From the NCBI GenBank assembly GCA_029932015.1, contig JAOZQW010000099.1:1-7818 (forward strand): DNA of 7,818 nt, written 5' to 3'. Shown piece by piece: positions 1 to 5,978 of this stretch. The position numbers and the translations under genes are program-made. How positions within the stretch are numbered: the first letter of the stretch is position 1; each line of letters opens with the position of its first letter. A model generated the notes under the pieces. That model was not told where the DNA came from and made no database searches. It was given only the letters and a program-made list of their open reading frames with translations. The stretch comes from Candidatus Fermentibacteraceae bacterium. GTDB lineage: Bacteria > Fermentibacterota > Fermentibacteria > Fermentibacterales > JCC-6.

Positions 1-1
1 T

Positions 2-124
2 GGAGAGATCATCTCATCCATCTCCTTCTCATGGGATATCACACCCCTTTCCACGGGTCTCTATTTTCTGCGGCTTGTGCAGGGGGAAGAGACGATAGTG
101 CGGAAGATCACGTTGATGAGGTAA
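2..124 (+). CDS. C-terminal end of a secreted protein with FlgD-Ig/type IX-like sorting tail (5' partial)
   Basis: Frame 2 is open from the window edge to a TAA at 122-124 and gives 40 residues. The end, with the core STGLYFLRL, then a GEE turn, then VRKITLMR, matches the last strands of FlgD Ig-like or type IX C-terminal domains: Gly-hydrophobic-Tyr-x-x-Arg/Leu, a short polar turn, a basic-hydrophobic strand and a terminal Arg. Upstream Ser/Ile-rich residues and SWD fit the preceding strand of the same domain. In that family the tail sits at the end of large exported enzymes or adhesins and either directs export across the outer membrane or anchors the protein. The catalytic part lies outside the window, so the function is unknown. 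The competing frame that starts at 31 and runs into alr has no family resemblance before residue 81 and is not coding here. Confidence 0.72.
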   Translation, partial: GEIISSISFSWDITPLSTGLYFLRLVQGEETIVRKITLMR

Positions 125-234
125 GTCCCTGTCCGCGAACTGTCTCTTCCGATAATTACTGCAGACTTCCCTGCATCATGACAATTTGGAGAATTGCACT
201 GCCGCTTGATGTTCCTGGATCAGACATACTATCC

Positions 235-263
235 TTGCATGCCCCATTCGCCGGGCTTATAGA
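235..263 (+). promoter_or_regulatory. Possible sigma70-type promoter for the alr operon (weak)
   Basis: TTGCAT at 235-240 and TATAGA at 258-263 are separated by 17 bases and resemble -35 and -10 boxes (3/6 and 4/6 matches). A start site 7 to 8 bases downstream would fall at or next to the alr ATG at 271, implying a leaderless mRNA. That fits the lack of a Shine-Dalgarno sequence there. A second candidate, TTGATG 206-211 with TACTAT 227-232, has only a 15-base spacer. Both matches are weak and the assignment is tentative. Confidence 0.2.
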
Positions 264-268
264 TAAGC
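255..268. repeat. Palindrome GCTTAT-AG-ATAAGC directly before alr
   Basis: Perfect 6-bp arms (255-260 and 263-268) flank a 2-base centre. The palindrome ends 2 bases before the ATG at 271 and overlaps the possible -10 box. It occupies the place where a ribosome binding site would be. It may be a DNA operator half-site pair or a small mRNA hairpin. A similar element stands in the same position before namZ. Confidence 0.45.
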
Positions 269-270
269 TT

Positions 271-1416
271 ATGAATTATCTGAAATGGATTGAGCTGGAT
301 GATTCGGCCCCCGACTGGAACCTGAGACAGCTCCGTACATGTTCGGGCGTCAGGAAACCGCTTTTCTGCGCTGTGGTCAAATCCAATGCTTACGGTCACG
401 GAGTCAGGGAGATAGTACGCCTTCTTCCATCCGCGGACTGGTTTGCCGTGAATTCACTTGATGAGGGGCTGGAGCTCAGGGACATCGGTGTCACCAGACC
501 TGTCCTTCTGCTCGGTCATGTTCTGCTCGACAATCTGAGAGAGGCTATCGAGGCTGATCTCAGACTGACCGTATACAATATCCAGACTCTTGATAGACTT
601 CAGGAAGTGGTTTCCCCATCCAGTATCGCCAGGCTTCATGTAAAGGTTGAGACTGGCACAGGCAGGCAGGGGATCCTCCCTGATGAACTGCCAGGATTCA
701 TAGACAGGGTGCTCTCCACTCCTCATATCGAGATAGAGGGTCTATCAACGCATTTTGCCAACATCGAGGACACGCTCAATCACGAGTACGCGGAGGAGCA
801 GCTCGGCAGATTCAGGGAAGCGTTGAGATCGGCGAGGGAAGCCGGAGCGGACCCGGCAGTTATCCATACCGCATGTACCGCAGCCACAGTCCTCTTCCCG
901 GAAACGCATTTCACAATGCTCAGAGCAGGGATAGGACTATACGGACTATGGCCGTCGAGGGAGACCTTTCTCTCGGCAAGGCAGTCCGGAGGAATTCTCC
1001 CTGAGCTCAGACCGGTGCTTTCCTGGAAGACGAGACTGGCACAGATAAAACTCCTTCCCGCAGGCAGCTATATCGGCTATGGCTGCACTTACCGCACAAG
1101 CCGGCAGACCAGGCTCGGAGTGATCCCTGTAGGTTATGCCGATGGCTATGACAGGGGTCTTGAGAGCAGGGCTCACGTACTTGTAAGGGGCAAGAGGGCA
1201 CCGCTTCTTGGTAGAGTGTGCATGAATCTCATCATGGTTGATCTCACTGACATACCGGAAGCGGCACTTGAAGATGAGGTGGTCCTCCTTGGCCGTGATC
1301 AGGACGAAGTGATCTCCGCAGAGACAATGGCGGAGTGGGCCGGTACGATCAACTACGAGGTAATAACAAGACTGAGCCCGTTCATGCCAAGGAAAATTAC
1401 GGCAGGCACTGTATGA
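271..1416 (+). CDS. alr: Alanine racemase (PLP-dependent)
   Basis: This cytoplasmic enzyme interconverts L- and D-alanine and supplies D-Ala for peptidoglycan stem peptides. The product is 381 residues, normal for Alr (about 360-390). The N-terminal TIM-barrel domain carries the PLP lysine in AVVKSNAYGHG (K37). The stretch KVETGTGRQG (about 125-134) is the family's KxDTGMxRxG motif, here with Glu and Thr at two positions. RAGIGLYG follows. The C-terminal beta domain has the catalytic tyrosine in GYGCTY (Y270), then VGYADGYDRG and GRVCMNLIMVDLT. I chose the ATG at 271 because similarity begins at once (YLKWIELD, like WxEIDLxAL in relatives). A longer frame reaches back to 31 but has no family match. 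No Shine-Dalgarno site precedes 271. It appears to be the first gene of the operon, and its TGA overlaps the next ATG. Identification is very secure. Confidence 0.96.
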   Translation: MNYLKWIELDDSAPDWNLRQLRTCSGVRKPLFCAVVKSNAYGHGVREIVRLLPSADWFAVNSLDEGLELRDIGVTRPVLLLGHVLLDNLREAIEADLRLTVYNIQTLDRLQEVVSPSSIARLHVKVETGTGRQGILPDELPGFIDRVLSTPHIEIEGLSTHFANIEDTLNHEYAEEQLGRFREALRSAREAGADPAVIHTACTAATVLFPETHFTMLRAGIGLYGLWPSRETFLSARQSGGILPELRPVLSWKTRLAQIKLLPAGSYIGYGCTYRTSRQTRLGVIPVGYADGYDRGLESRAHVLVRGKRAPLLGRVCMNLIMVDLTDIPEAALEDEVVLLGRDQDEVISAETMAEWAGTINYEVITRLSPFMPRKITAGTV

Positions 1417-2177
1417 GGTTTGAAGCAGTTGGAGTGGACGGCTCCAAGCAGCAGGGATCGAATCTCTGCACTATGCTCATCGGTGATTCGGTGCTGCTTG
1501 ACGCCGGGTCAGCATCAATGCTTGCACCTGAGCAGCAGCTGTCCACAGAGCTGGTCCTCCTTACGCATTCACATCTTGATCACATTCTTGAGCTTGGCTT
1601 CATGGTTGATGCAACCGTTTCCACTCGCGGAGAACCACTCAGGGTGATGGGCAGCATGGCCTGCCTTGAAAGTGTCAGGAAGCACTACATGAATGATCTG
1701 ATATGGCCTGATTTCAGCAGGATCAGGACCGGATCGGGTCCAGCGCTTGTATATTCCTCACCAGGAGACAGGGAGTGGTTCGACCTTCCAGGCGGGTTGA
1801 AGGCCTGGATGGAACCAGTCTGTCATGGAGCCGGTGGAAGGGGATTCCTTTTTCGCTCCGACACCGGATCGATCCTGTACACCGGTGACACAGGTCCGAC
1901 AAATACAATTTGGGAGAGAGCTTCAGAGATGGAGGACCTCCGGTTCGTAGTCGCTGAAGTATCCTTTCCCGACCGGCTCAGGGATGTGGCCATAGCCAGC
2001 GATCATCTCACTCCGGGACTCCTTCAGGATGAGCTGCGGAAGCTTGGCGACGAGAGCATCCCGGTTCATGTATTCCACCTGAAGCCCTGGCTTCGAGAAG
2101 AGATAACCGAGGATATCCGGAGGAGATTTGATAACACCGTATCTCTCCTGCTCCGCGGGGATTCGCTGGAGTTCTGA
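1413..2177 (+). CDS. MBL-fold hydrolase resembling class II 3',5'-cyclic-nucleotide phosphodiesterase
   Basis: The product is 254 residues starting at the ATG that overlaps the alr stop (ATGA), which suggests translational coupling. An early hairpin (VLLDAG) leads to THSHLDH, residues 51-57, which supplies metal ligands H52, H54, D56 and H57. Further ligands are H138 (VCHG), D159 in ILYTGDTGP and H222 in VFHLKP. SDHLTP around 197-202 adds another conserved His. The H-x-H-L-D-H form and the TGDTGP and FHLKP motifs are those of class II cyclic-nucleotide phosphodiesterases (PF02112, PDE1/CpdP) rather than glyoxalase II or RNase Z. By family, the likely activity is metal-dependent hydrolysis of cAMP or a related phosphodiester. 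There is no signal peptide, so it should be cytosolic, unlike some secreted CpdP. The next residue of the strict PDE signature (Gly/Ser) is Glu here, so the substrate is an inference. Fold secure, substrate moderate. Confidence 0.85.
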   Translation: MRFEAVGVDGSKQQGSNLCTMLIGDSVLLDAGSASMLAPEQQLSTELVLLTHSHLDHILELGFMVDATVSTRGEPLRVMGSMACLESVRKHYMNDLIWPDFSRIRTGSGPALVYSSPGDREWFDLPGGLKAWMEPVCHGAGGRGFLFRSDTGSILYTGDTGPTNTIWERASEMEDLRFVVAEVSFPDRLRDVAIASDHLTPGLLQDELRKLGDESIPVHVFHLKPWLREEITEDIRRRFDNTVSLLLRGDSLEF

Positions 2178-2195
2178 AATACCAATGACTGAAGA

Positions 2196-2211
2196 GTTCA
2201 TCTGGATGAAC
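2196..2211. repeat. Palindrome GTTCATC-TG-GATGAAC directly before namZ
   Basis: Perfect 7-bp arms (2196-2202 and 2205-2211) flank a 2-base centre. As RNA it would fold with 6 bp and a CUGG tetraloop. It ends 2 bases before the ATG at 2214 and contains the only Shine-Dalgarno-like bases (GGA, 2204-2206), so folding would hide the ribosome site. Spacing to the start codon is the same as for the palindrome before alr. Confidence 0.5.
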
Positions 2212-2213
2212 CT

Positions 2214-3380
2214 ATGAGCACCTGCAGGACCGGGCTTGACCTCATTCGTCCGGGAATGCTACCAGGAAGCAGACTCGCACTTCTCTCTCATTACGCTGCC
2301 GTCGACCGGCATTGCCGGAGTTCGGTGGATATCATCGCCTCGCTCCCCGGCTCGGATCTGGTTTCGATCTTTGGACCTCAGCACGGCTATTTCGGTGAGA
2401 CCCAGGACAACATGATCGAGTGGAGCGGATACAGACATCCTGTCTACGGGATTCCAGTCCACAGCCTCTACGGGGAGACAAGGGAGCCCCGCCCCGCCAT
2501 GCTGGACGGTGTCGATCGTCTGGTGGTTGACCTACAGGATGTTGGATCGAGGTACTACACTTACATCTACACAATGGCGCTCTGTATGCGGAGCTGCGCG
2601 GCCTGCGGGATACCAGTCACTGTTCTTGACCGCCCAAACCCTCTTGGCGGGGCCATCGTAGAGGGGAAGCCGCTGAATATTGATTTTGCTTCCTTTGTCG
2701 GCATGTACCCAATCCCCGTTCGGCACGCCATGACCATTGGGGAACTGGCCATTCTTTTCGCAAAGCTGGACTCTCTCCCCGAGCCTCAGGTCATCCGGAT
2801 GAAGAACTGGACAGGCAGCGGCCATCCCACATCCCTTCCCTGGGTCTACCCATCACCCAATATGCCGACAAGGGAGACGACTCTTGTCTACCCCGGGATG
2901 TGTCTGCTTGAGGCTACGAACCTGTCAGAGGGACGGGGGACCACAAAACCATTCGAAGTATTCGGCGCCCCTTGGCTGGATGGCCGGGAGCTGGCGGATG
3001 AGCTTAACGGTACGGTCTGGATGGATGGAGCTCTACTCAGACCCCACGAATTCATCCCCACCTTTAATAAACACGCTGGCGAGACATGCCGGGGAGCTGA
3101 GATACATGTAACCGACAGGGAACTTTTCAGACCGCTGAGAACCGGGGTGGGCATACTGCTCCATTCTTTCAGATATTCCCGGACCACATTGAATCCGCCG
3201 CCCTACGAATACGAGCGGGTTCTCCCGCCGATCGACATCCTCGCCGGCGGAGCGGAGATGAGGATTGCACTTGAATCCGGGGATGCAGATAGGCTTCTCG
3301 AACTGACTGCAGGGAATACAGCTCCTCATGCCGAGTTGACGGCGGAAGTGCTGTTGTATGAAAGGGATTTCATTTCGTGA
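2214..3380 (+). CDS. namZ: Exo-beta-N-acetylmuramidase NamZ (DUF1343, GH171), no signal peptide
   Basis: NamZ enzymes remove MurNAc from the non-reducing end of peptidoglycan fragments and serve wall recycling. The 388 residues follow the DUF1343 family throughout: GLDLI at the start, FGPQHGYFGETQDNM, VYGIPVHSLYGETREP, DLQDVGSRYYTYIYTM, LDRPNPLGG, SFVGMYPIPVRHAMTIGELA, LPWVYPSPNMPT, LVYPGMCLLEATNLSEGRGT and FGAPW, then a smaller C-terminal domain with IHVTDRELF and a PIDILAGG segment. Many relatives have GPEHG where this one has GPQHG. The protein begins directly at the family's first strand with an in-frame stop at 2190-2192, so no signal peptide can be added. Many studied NamZ proteins are exported, so this copy probably acts in the cytoplasm on imported fragments. 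It lies 36 bases after the MBL gene, with a palindrome at the start site, and overlaps the next gene by GTGA. Confidence 0.93.
   Translation: MSTCRTGLDLIRPGMLPGSRLALLSHYAAVDRHCRSSVDIIASLPGSDLVSIFGPQHGYFGETQDNMIEWSGYRHPVYGIPVHSLYGETREPRPAMLDGVDRLVVDLQDVGSRYYTYIYTMALCMRSCAACGIPVTVLDRPNPLGGAIVEGKPLNIDFASFVGMYPIPVRHAMTIGELAILFAKLDSLPEPQVIRMKNWTGSGHPTSLPWVYPSPNMPTRETTLVYPGMCLLEATNLSEGRGTTKPFEVFGAPWLDGRELADELNGTVWMDGALLRPHEFIPTFNKHAGETCRGAEIHVTDRELFRPLRTGVGILLHSFRYSRTTLNPPPYEYERVLPPIDILAGGAEMRIALESGDADRLLELTAGNTAPHAELTAEVLLYERDFIS
3361..3367 (+). promoter_or_regulatory. Ribosome binding site deciding the GTG start at 3377
   Basis: AAAGGGA lies inside the last codons of namZ, 9 bases before the GTG at 3377. 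It supports this non-ATG start, whose GTG overlaps the namZ TGA. Confidence 0.55.
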
Positions 3381-4156
3381 AACTCGGAGTCATATCGGAT
3401 ATACACGGGAATCTTCCCGCGCTCGAGGCCTGTTGGGCATTACTTGAGGAAGAGAGAGTCGATCGCACCGTATGTCTCGGGGATCTTGTCCAGTTCGGAC
3501 CCTATCCCGGGGAAGTGGTCGACTTCATCATGGAGAAGGACATCGATACGGTCCAGGGCAACTGCGACAGGGCGGTTGGCAGGGGAAGGAGTCAGACCGG
3601 CGACCGGTTTGAGCTTGGCTGGTGGGGGGACCTTGCCAGAGATTTTCTGAGCTGGACCTCGGATGAACTAGGTTCCGAGAGGCTCAGATATCTCAGGAAG
3701 CTCCCGATGGAGCTGCGTTTCGAGGACATGGGCAAGAGCATCCTATGCGTCCATGGTCTCCCCGGGGACATCACGGGGGAACTTCCGGGACATGAGAGCA
3801 GGGGAGTTGCCGATCACTTGCTGGAGAGTTCGAGGTGCGATGTTCTCATGGCCGGCCATACGCACGAAATGACTTTGATCAGCAGGCCCGGAGGTTTGCT
3901 TCTCAATCCAGGGAGCGTTGGAGGCGGGACACTGCCGGGAAAGGCGACTCTGATGATACTCGGTTCGGATGATGAAGGCTCCATGTCAGTTTCATGGCAC
4001 AGAGTGCCCTGGGACACGGCCCGATACAGGAAAAGGTATGAGAAAGAGGGACTCCCTGAAACCTTCCTGAAGTGCGTTCTGCTGGGAAGGGACCCAAGGG
4101 GCAAGTGGCACACAGACTTGATCAGCTGGAGGCAGAAATGGGCAGAACACTCTTAG
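3377..4156 (+). CDS. Calcineurin-like metallophosphoesterase (YfcE/MJ0936-type family)
   Basis: The product has 259 residues from a GTG start overlapping the namZ stop. The two-metal phosphoesterase motifs appear in order: SDIHGN (D8, H10), CLGD with D36 followed by FGPYP, GNCD (N62; the usual GNHD has Cys here), VHG (H126) and GHTH (H161, H163). LLNPGSVGG after the last motif is typical of the YfcE/MJ0936 subfamily. Members hydrolyse phosphodiesters or phosphomonoesters with Mn or Ni, and the physiological substrate is rarely known. The roughly 60 residues after the core (SWHRVPWD and a basic tail) may form a lid, as in longer relatives. There is no signal peptide or membrane segment, so it should be cytosolic. 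The end overlaps the next gene by 19 bases. The family is clear and the substrate is not. Confidence 0.9.
   Translation: MKLGVISDIHGNLPALEACWALLEEERVDRTVCLGDLVQFGPYPGEVVDFIMEKDIDTVQGNCDRAVGRGRSQTGDRFELGWWGDLARDFLSWTSDELGSERLRYLRKLPMELRFEDMGKSILCVHGLPGDITGELPGHESRGVADHLLESSRCDVLMAGHTHEMTLISRPGGLLLNPGSVGGGTLPGKATLMILGSDDEGSMSVSWHRVPWDTARYRKRYEKEGLPETFLKCVLLGRDPRGKWHTDLISWRQKWAEHS
4128..4132 (+). promoter_or_regulatory. Ribosome binding site deciding the start at 4138
   Basis: GGAGG lies 5 bases before the ATG at 4138, within the end of the metallophosphoesterase gene. It selects 4138 over an upstream ATG at 4072, which has no family similarity for its first 22 codons. Confidence 0.75.
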
Positions 4157-5388
4157 AGAATATTTTCGCCTCACATGGCGGGAATGACTGCAGCGCCGGG
4201 GACGTGGTCTGGATAGATATCGACAATAGAACAGCCCGTGACTTCGCCGGTGCGAGCGTTGTAGCTGACCTCGAGAAGTACGGCGGTGAGTCACCGGTAT
4301 CAGATGTTGAGAAGACCTTTTTCACTTTCGACTGCAATGTACCCGCGAACACCATACCCTATGCTGACAACCAGCACAGGATCCGCCAATTTGCGCGAAA
4401 GCATGGTCTCAAAGTCTACGATGTGGATGCCGGTATCGGCTCTCACGTGGTCATTGAGGAGGGCATGGGCCGCCCCGGGACCACTACCGTTGGCACGGAT
4501 AGTCACCTCAACATCATGGGCTGTGTTGGTGCTTTCGGTCAGGGAATGGGTGATGTTGATATTGCCTACTCCTTCAAGACAGGGAAAGTGTGGTTTCAGG
4601 TTCCGTCCTCGGTGAAAGTAACTCTCGATGGAACACCCGCTCCCGGCACTGAGGCCAAGGATGTGGCGCTTGCAATGCTGCGCCGGTTCAGTTCTCACGA
4701 GCTCCTCGGGAAATCAGTTGAGATCTATGGTAAGTGGGCCGATTCCGCCACGCTGAGCGACTGTATCACGCTTTCGAGTCTCGCCACCGAGATGGGCGCC
4801 ATTATAGCGCTTATCCCGCCGAATGAAACAGTTCTGAAGTACTTCGACATGACCAGGCAGGAAGCCGTCTATGCTGACGACGACGCCACATACGAGGAAG
4901 AGTACGTTCTTGACATCGATGGCCTCGAGCCGCTCGTCGCCGTGCCTCACAGTCCGACCAATGTGCACTGCATCTCCGACCTTGAAGACGTAAAAGTAGA
5001 CGGTGTGTTCATCGGCAGCTGCACCAACGGCACGTACGATGACCTCCGTCTTGCTGCAGAGCTCATTCGCGGCAGGAAAGTTGCCCCCGGTGTAATGCTC
5101 AAAGTTGTTCCCGCAACACGCAGGACGTGGTCCAGACTTCTCGAAGAGGGTTTGCTGAAGGACATATTCAATGCAGGAGGCAGTGTCAGCAATGCCGGAT
5201 GCGGTGGCTGCGCATCCGGACAGATCGGAATGACGGGTACTGGTGAAGTACAGGTGAGTACATCCAACCGCAACTTTGCCGGCAAGCAGGGCAGGGGAAA
5301 GACCTACCTTGCAGGGATAGGAACGGCTGTTGCATCAGCCGTACTGGGCAGGATCGCCAGTATATCCGAGCTGGAGGAGGTGGAGTGA
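4138..5388 (+). CDS. leuC: LeuC/HacA-type hydro-lyase large subunit (aconitase superfamily)
   Basis: The product is 416 residues, the length of the type 2 (archaeal-like) isopropylmalate or homoaconitate dehydratase large subunit. These enzymes isomerise a 2-hydroxy di- or tricarboxylate by dehydration and rehydration at a [4Fe-4S] cluster. The start MGRTLLENIFASH and IDIDNRTARDF fit the family. GTDSHLNIMGCVGAFGQGMG contains the DSH motif. Cluster ligands are C295 (GSCTNG), C355 and C358 (AGCGGCASG). NRNFAGKQGRG, near the end, is the conserved NRNFxGRMG-type motif with Lys-Gln replacing Arg-Met. After DSH the usual TCTYGALGAF is LNIMGCVGAF, so the substrate may differ. No leuA, leuB or homocitrate synthase is nearby. 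Alternatives are citramalate, homoaconitate or 2,3-dimethylmalate dehydratase. It overlaps the upstream gene by 19 bases and the next by one. The family is secure, the leucine role is not. Confidence 0.9.
   Translation: MGRTLLENIFASHGGNDCSAGDVVWIDIDNRTARDFAGASVVADLEKYGGESPVSDVEKTFFTFDCNVPANTIPYADNQHRIRQFARKHGLKVYDVDAGIGSHVVIEEGMGRPGTTTVGTDSHLNIMGCVGAFGQGMGDVDIAYSFKTGKVWFQVPSSVKVTLDGTPAPGTEAKDVALAMLRRFSSHELLGKSVEIYGKWADSATLSDCITLSSLATEMGAIIALIPPNETVLKYFDMTRQEAVYADDDATYEEEYVLDIDGLEPLVAVPHSPTNVHCISDLEDVKVDGVFIGSCTNGTYDDLRLAAELIRGRKVAPGVMLKVVPATRRTWSRLLEEGLLKDIFNAGGSVSNAGCGGCASGQIGMTGTGEVQVSTSNRNFAGKQGRGKTYLAGIGTAVASAVLGRIASISELEEVE
5375..5381 (+). promoter_or_regulatory. Ribosome binding site deciding the start at 5388
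   Basis: AGGAGGT lies 6 bases before the ATG at 5388 and only 3 bases before the alternative GTG at 5385. This favours the ATG. Confidence 0.75.
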
Positions 5389-5924
5389 TGTCGCATGAAC
5401 TCACTTTGAACGGAAGACTCTGGGTCCTCCGCGAGGAGGATGGGCTCTTCGGGGATATAGACACAGACATGATCTACCATAACGCCCATCTCGCTGTTAC
5501 CGATGTGGATAAGATGGGGCAGTATGCGTTCGGCAATCTAGCCGGCTACAAGGACTTTGCTGCACTGGCGAAGCCAGGCGACATCGTTCTTGCCGGGGAG
5601 AACTTCGGCTCAGGCAGTTCGAGACAGCATGCGGTGGATTGCTTCAGAGCGCTGGGTGTTCTTGCGGTTGCGGCGAAGTCCTTTGGTGCGATCTACAAGA
5701 GGAATGCGATAAACAGCGGGTTCCCGATCGTAGAACTGCCCGGGCTCCCGGACAGTCTGTTCAATCATTTCTCAGATGCCGTACTCGACCTGGAGAATGG
5801 TGTCCTGACCTCAGGAGGAACCACCTACCAGGGATTGCCGATGAGCACAGTAGCAAGGGATATCTATATTGCCGGCGGTCTCTTCGAGTATGCCGAGAAG
5901 ATGAACGGCGGCAATTCCGCCTGA
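5388..5924 (+). CDS. leuD: LeuD/HacB-type hydro-lyase small subunit
   Basis: The product has 178 residues, typical of the type 2 small subunit (about 160-180) that docks with the preceding large subunit to close the active site. GDIDTDMIY (22-30) is the conserved nucleating loop. GENFGSGSSRQHA (about 71-83) carries the Ser-Ser-Arg that binds substrate carboxylate. SFGAIYKRNAINSGFPIVEL follows, as in LeuD. The segment that sets specificity, YLRT or a similar sequence after the DTD motif in studied homoaconitate and isopropylmalate isomerases, reads HLAV here (34-37), followed by TDVDKMGQY. This matches neither reference pattern, so the substrate cannot be assigned. The start codon overlaps the large-subunit stop in TGATG, so the two subunits are coupled for equal synthesis. 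The end overlaps an inverted repeat. Confidence 0.9.
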   Translation: MSHELTLNGRLWVLREEDGLFGDIDTDMIYHNAHLAVTDVDKMGQYAFGNLAGYKDFAALAKPGDIVLAGENFGSGSSRQHAVDCFRALGVLAVAAKSFGAIYKRNAINSGFPIVELPGLPDSLFNHFSDAVLDLENGVLTSGGTTYQGLPMSTVARDIYIAGGLFEYAEKMNGGNSA

Positions 5925-5945
5925 TCACGTTATGGATATGTGATC
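5923..5945. repeat. Inverted repeat GATCAC...GTGATC between leuD and bioY
   Basis: Perfect 6-bp arms (5923-5928 and 5940-5945) can be extended in RNA by a G-U and a U-A pair, giving an 8-bp stem with a 7-base loop. It overlaps the leuD TGA. No T-run follows, so it is a poor intrinsic terminator. It could be an operator for bioY or an mRNA-stabilising hairpin. It does not match the BirA box consensus as I know it. Confidence 0.4.
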
Positions 5946-5978
5946 TTCATTTGACCGATGAAACGGAGCTGTTCTGAG

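Larger units (their letters stand above)
125..270 (+). other. Non-coding leader between the secreted-protein gene and alr
   Basis: These 146 bases follow the TAA of the upstream gene and precede the alr start. The alr frame stays open through the stretch, but its translation shows no alanine racemase similarity. A weak 5-bp stem (TGCAG/CTGCA around 161-176) is not followed by a T-run, so I see no convincing terminator for the upstream gene. The last 40 bases contain a possible promoter and a palindrome, listed separately. Confidence 0.6.

Noticed and set aside
161..176. TGCAG/CTGCA stem as a terminator for the upstream gene
   Set aside because: The stem is only 5 bp and no T-run follows.
31..270. 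An 80-residue N-terminal extension of alanine racemase from an ATG at 31
   Set aside because: It overlaps the end of the upstream secreted-protein gene, has no racemase similarity, and the family alignment begins at 271.
1335..1412. A longer start for the cyclic-nucleotide-phosphodiesterase-like protein inside alr
   Set aside because: The extension only rereads alr in another frame; the ATGA overlap at 1413 is the natural start.
4072..4137. A 22-residue extension of the LeuC-type protein
   Set aside because: It would overlap the phosphoesterase gene by 85 bases, has no family match, and the GGAGG at 4128-4132 points to 4138.
3992..4294. Minus-strand open frame of 100 codons
   Set aside because: It is an Arg- and Ser-rich shadow of two well-supported + strand genes with no recognisable motif or ribosome site. 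The same applies to the other antisense frames over alr, namZ and leuC.
5946..5962. TTCAT...ATGAA inverted repeat around the alternative bioY start
   Set aside because: Five-base arms with a 7-base loop are expected by chance, and the start at 5958 has no ribosome site.
5639..5977. A + strand frame of 112 codons inside leuD running to bioY
   Set aside because: Cys- and Arg-rich composition and full overlap with a conserved small subunit mark it as an out-of-frame shadow.
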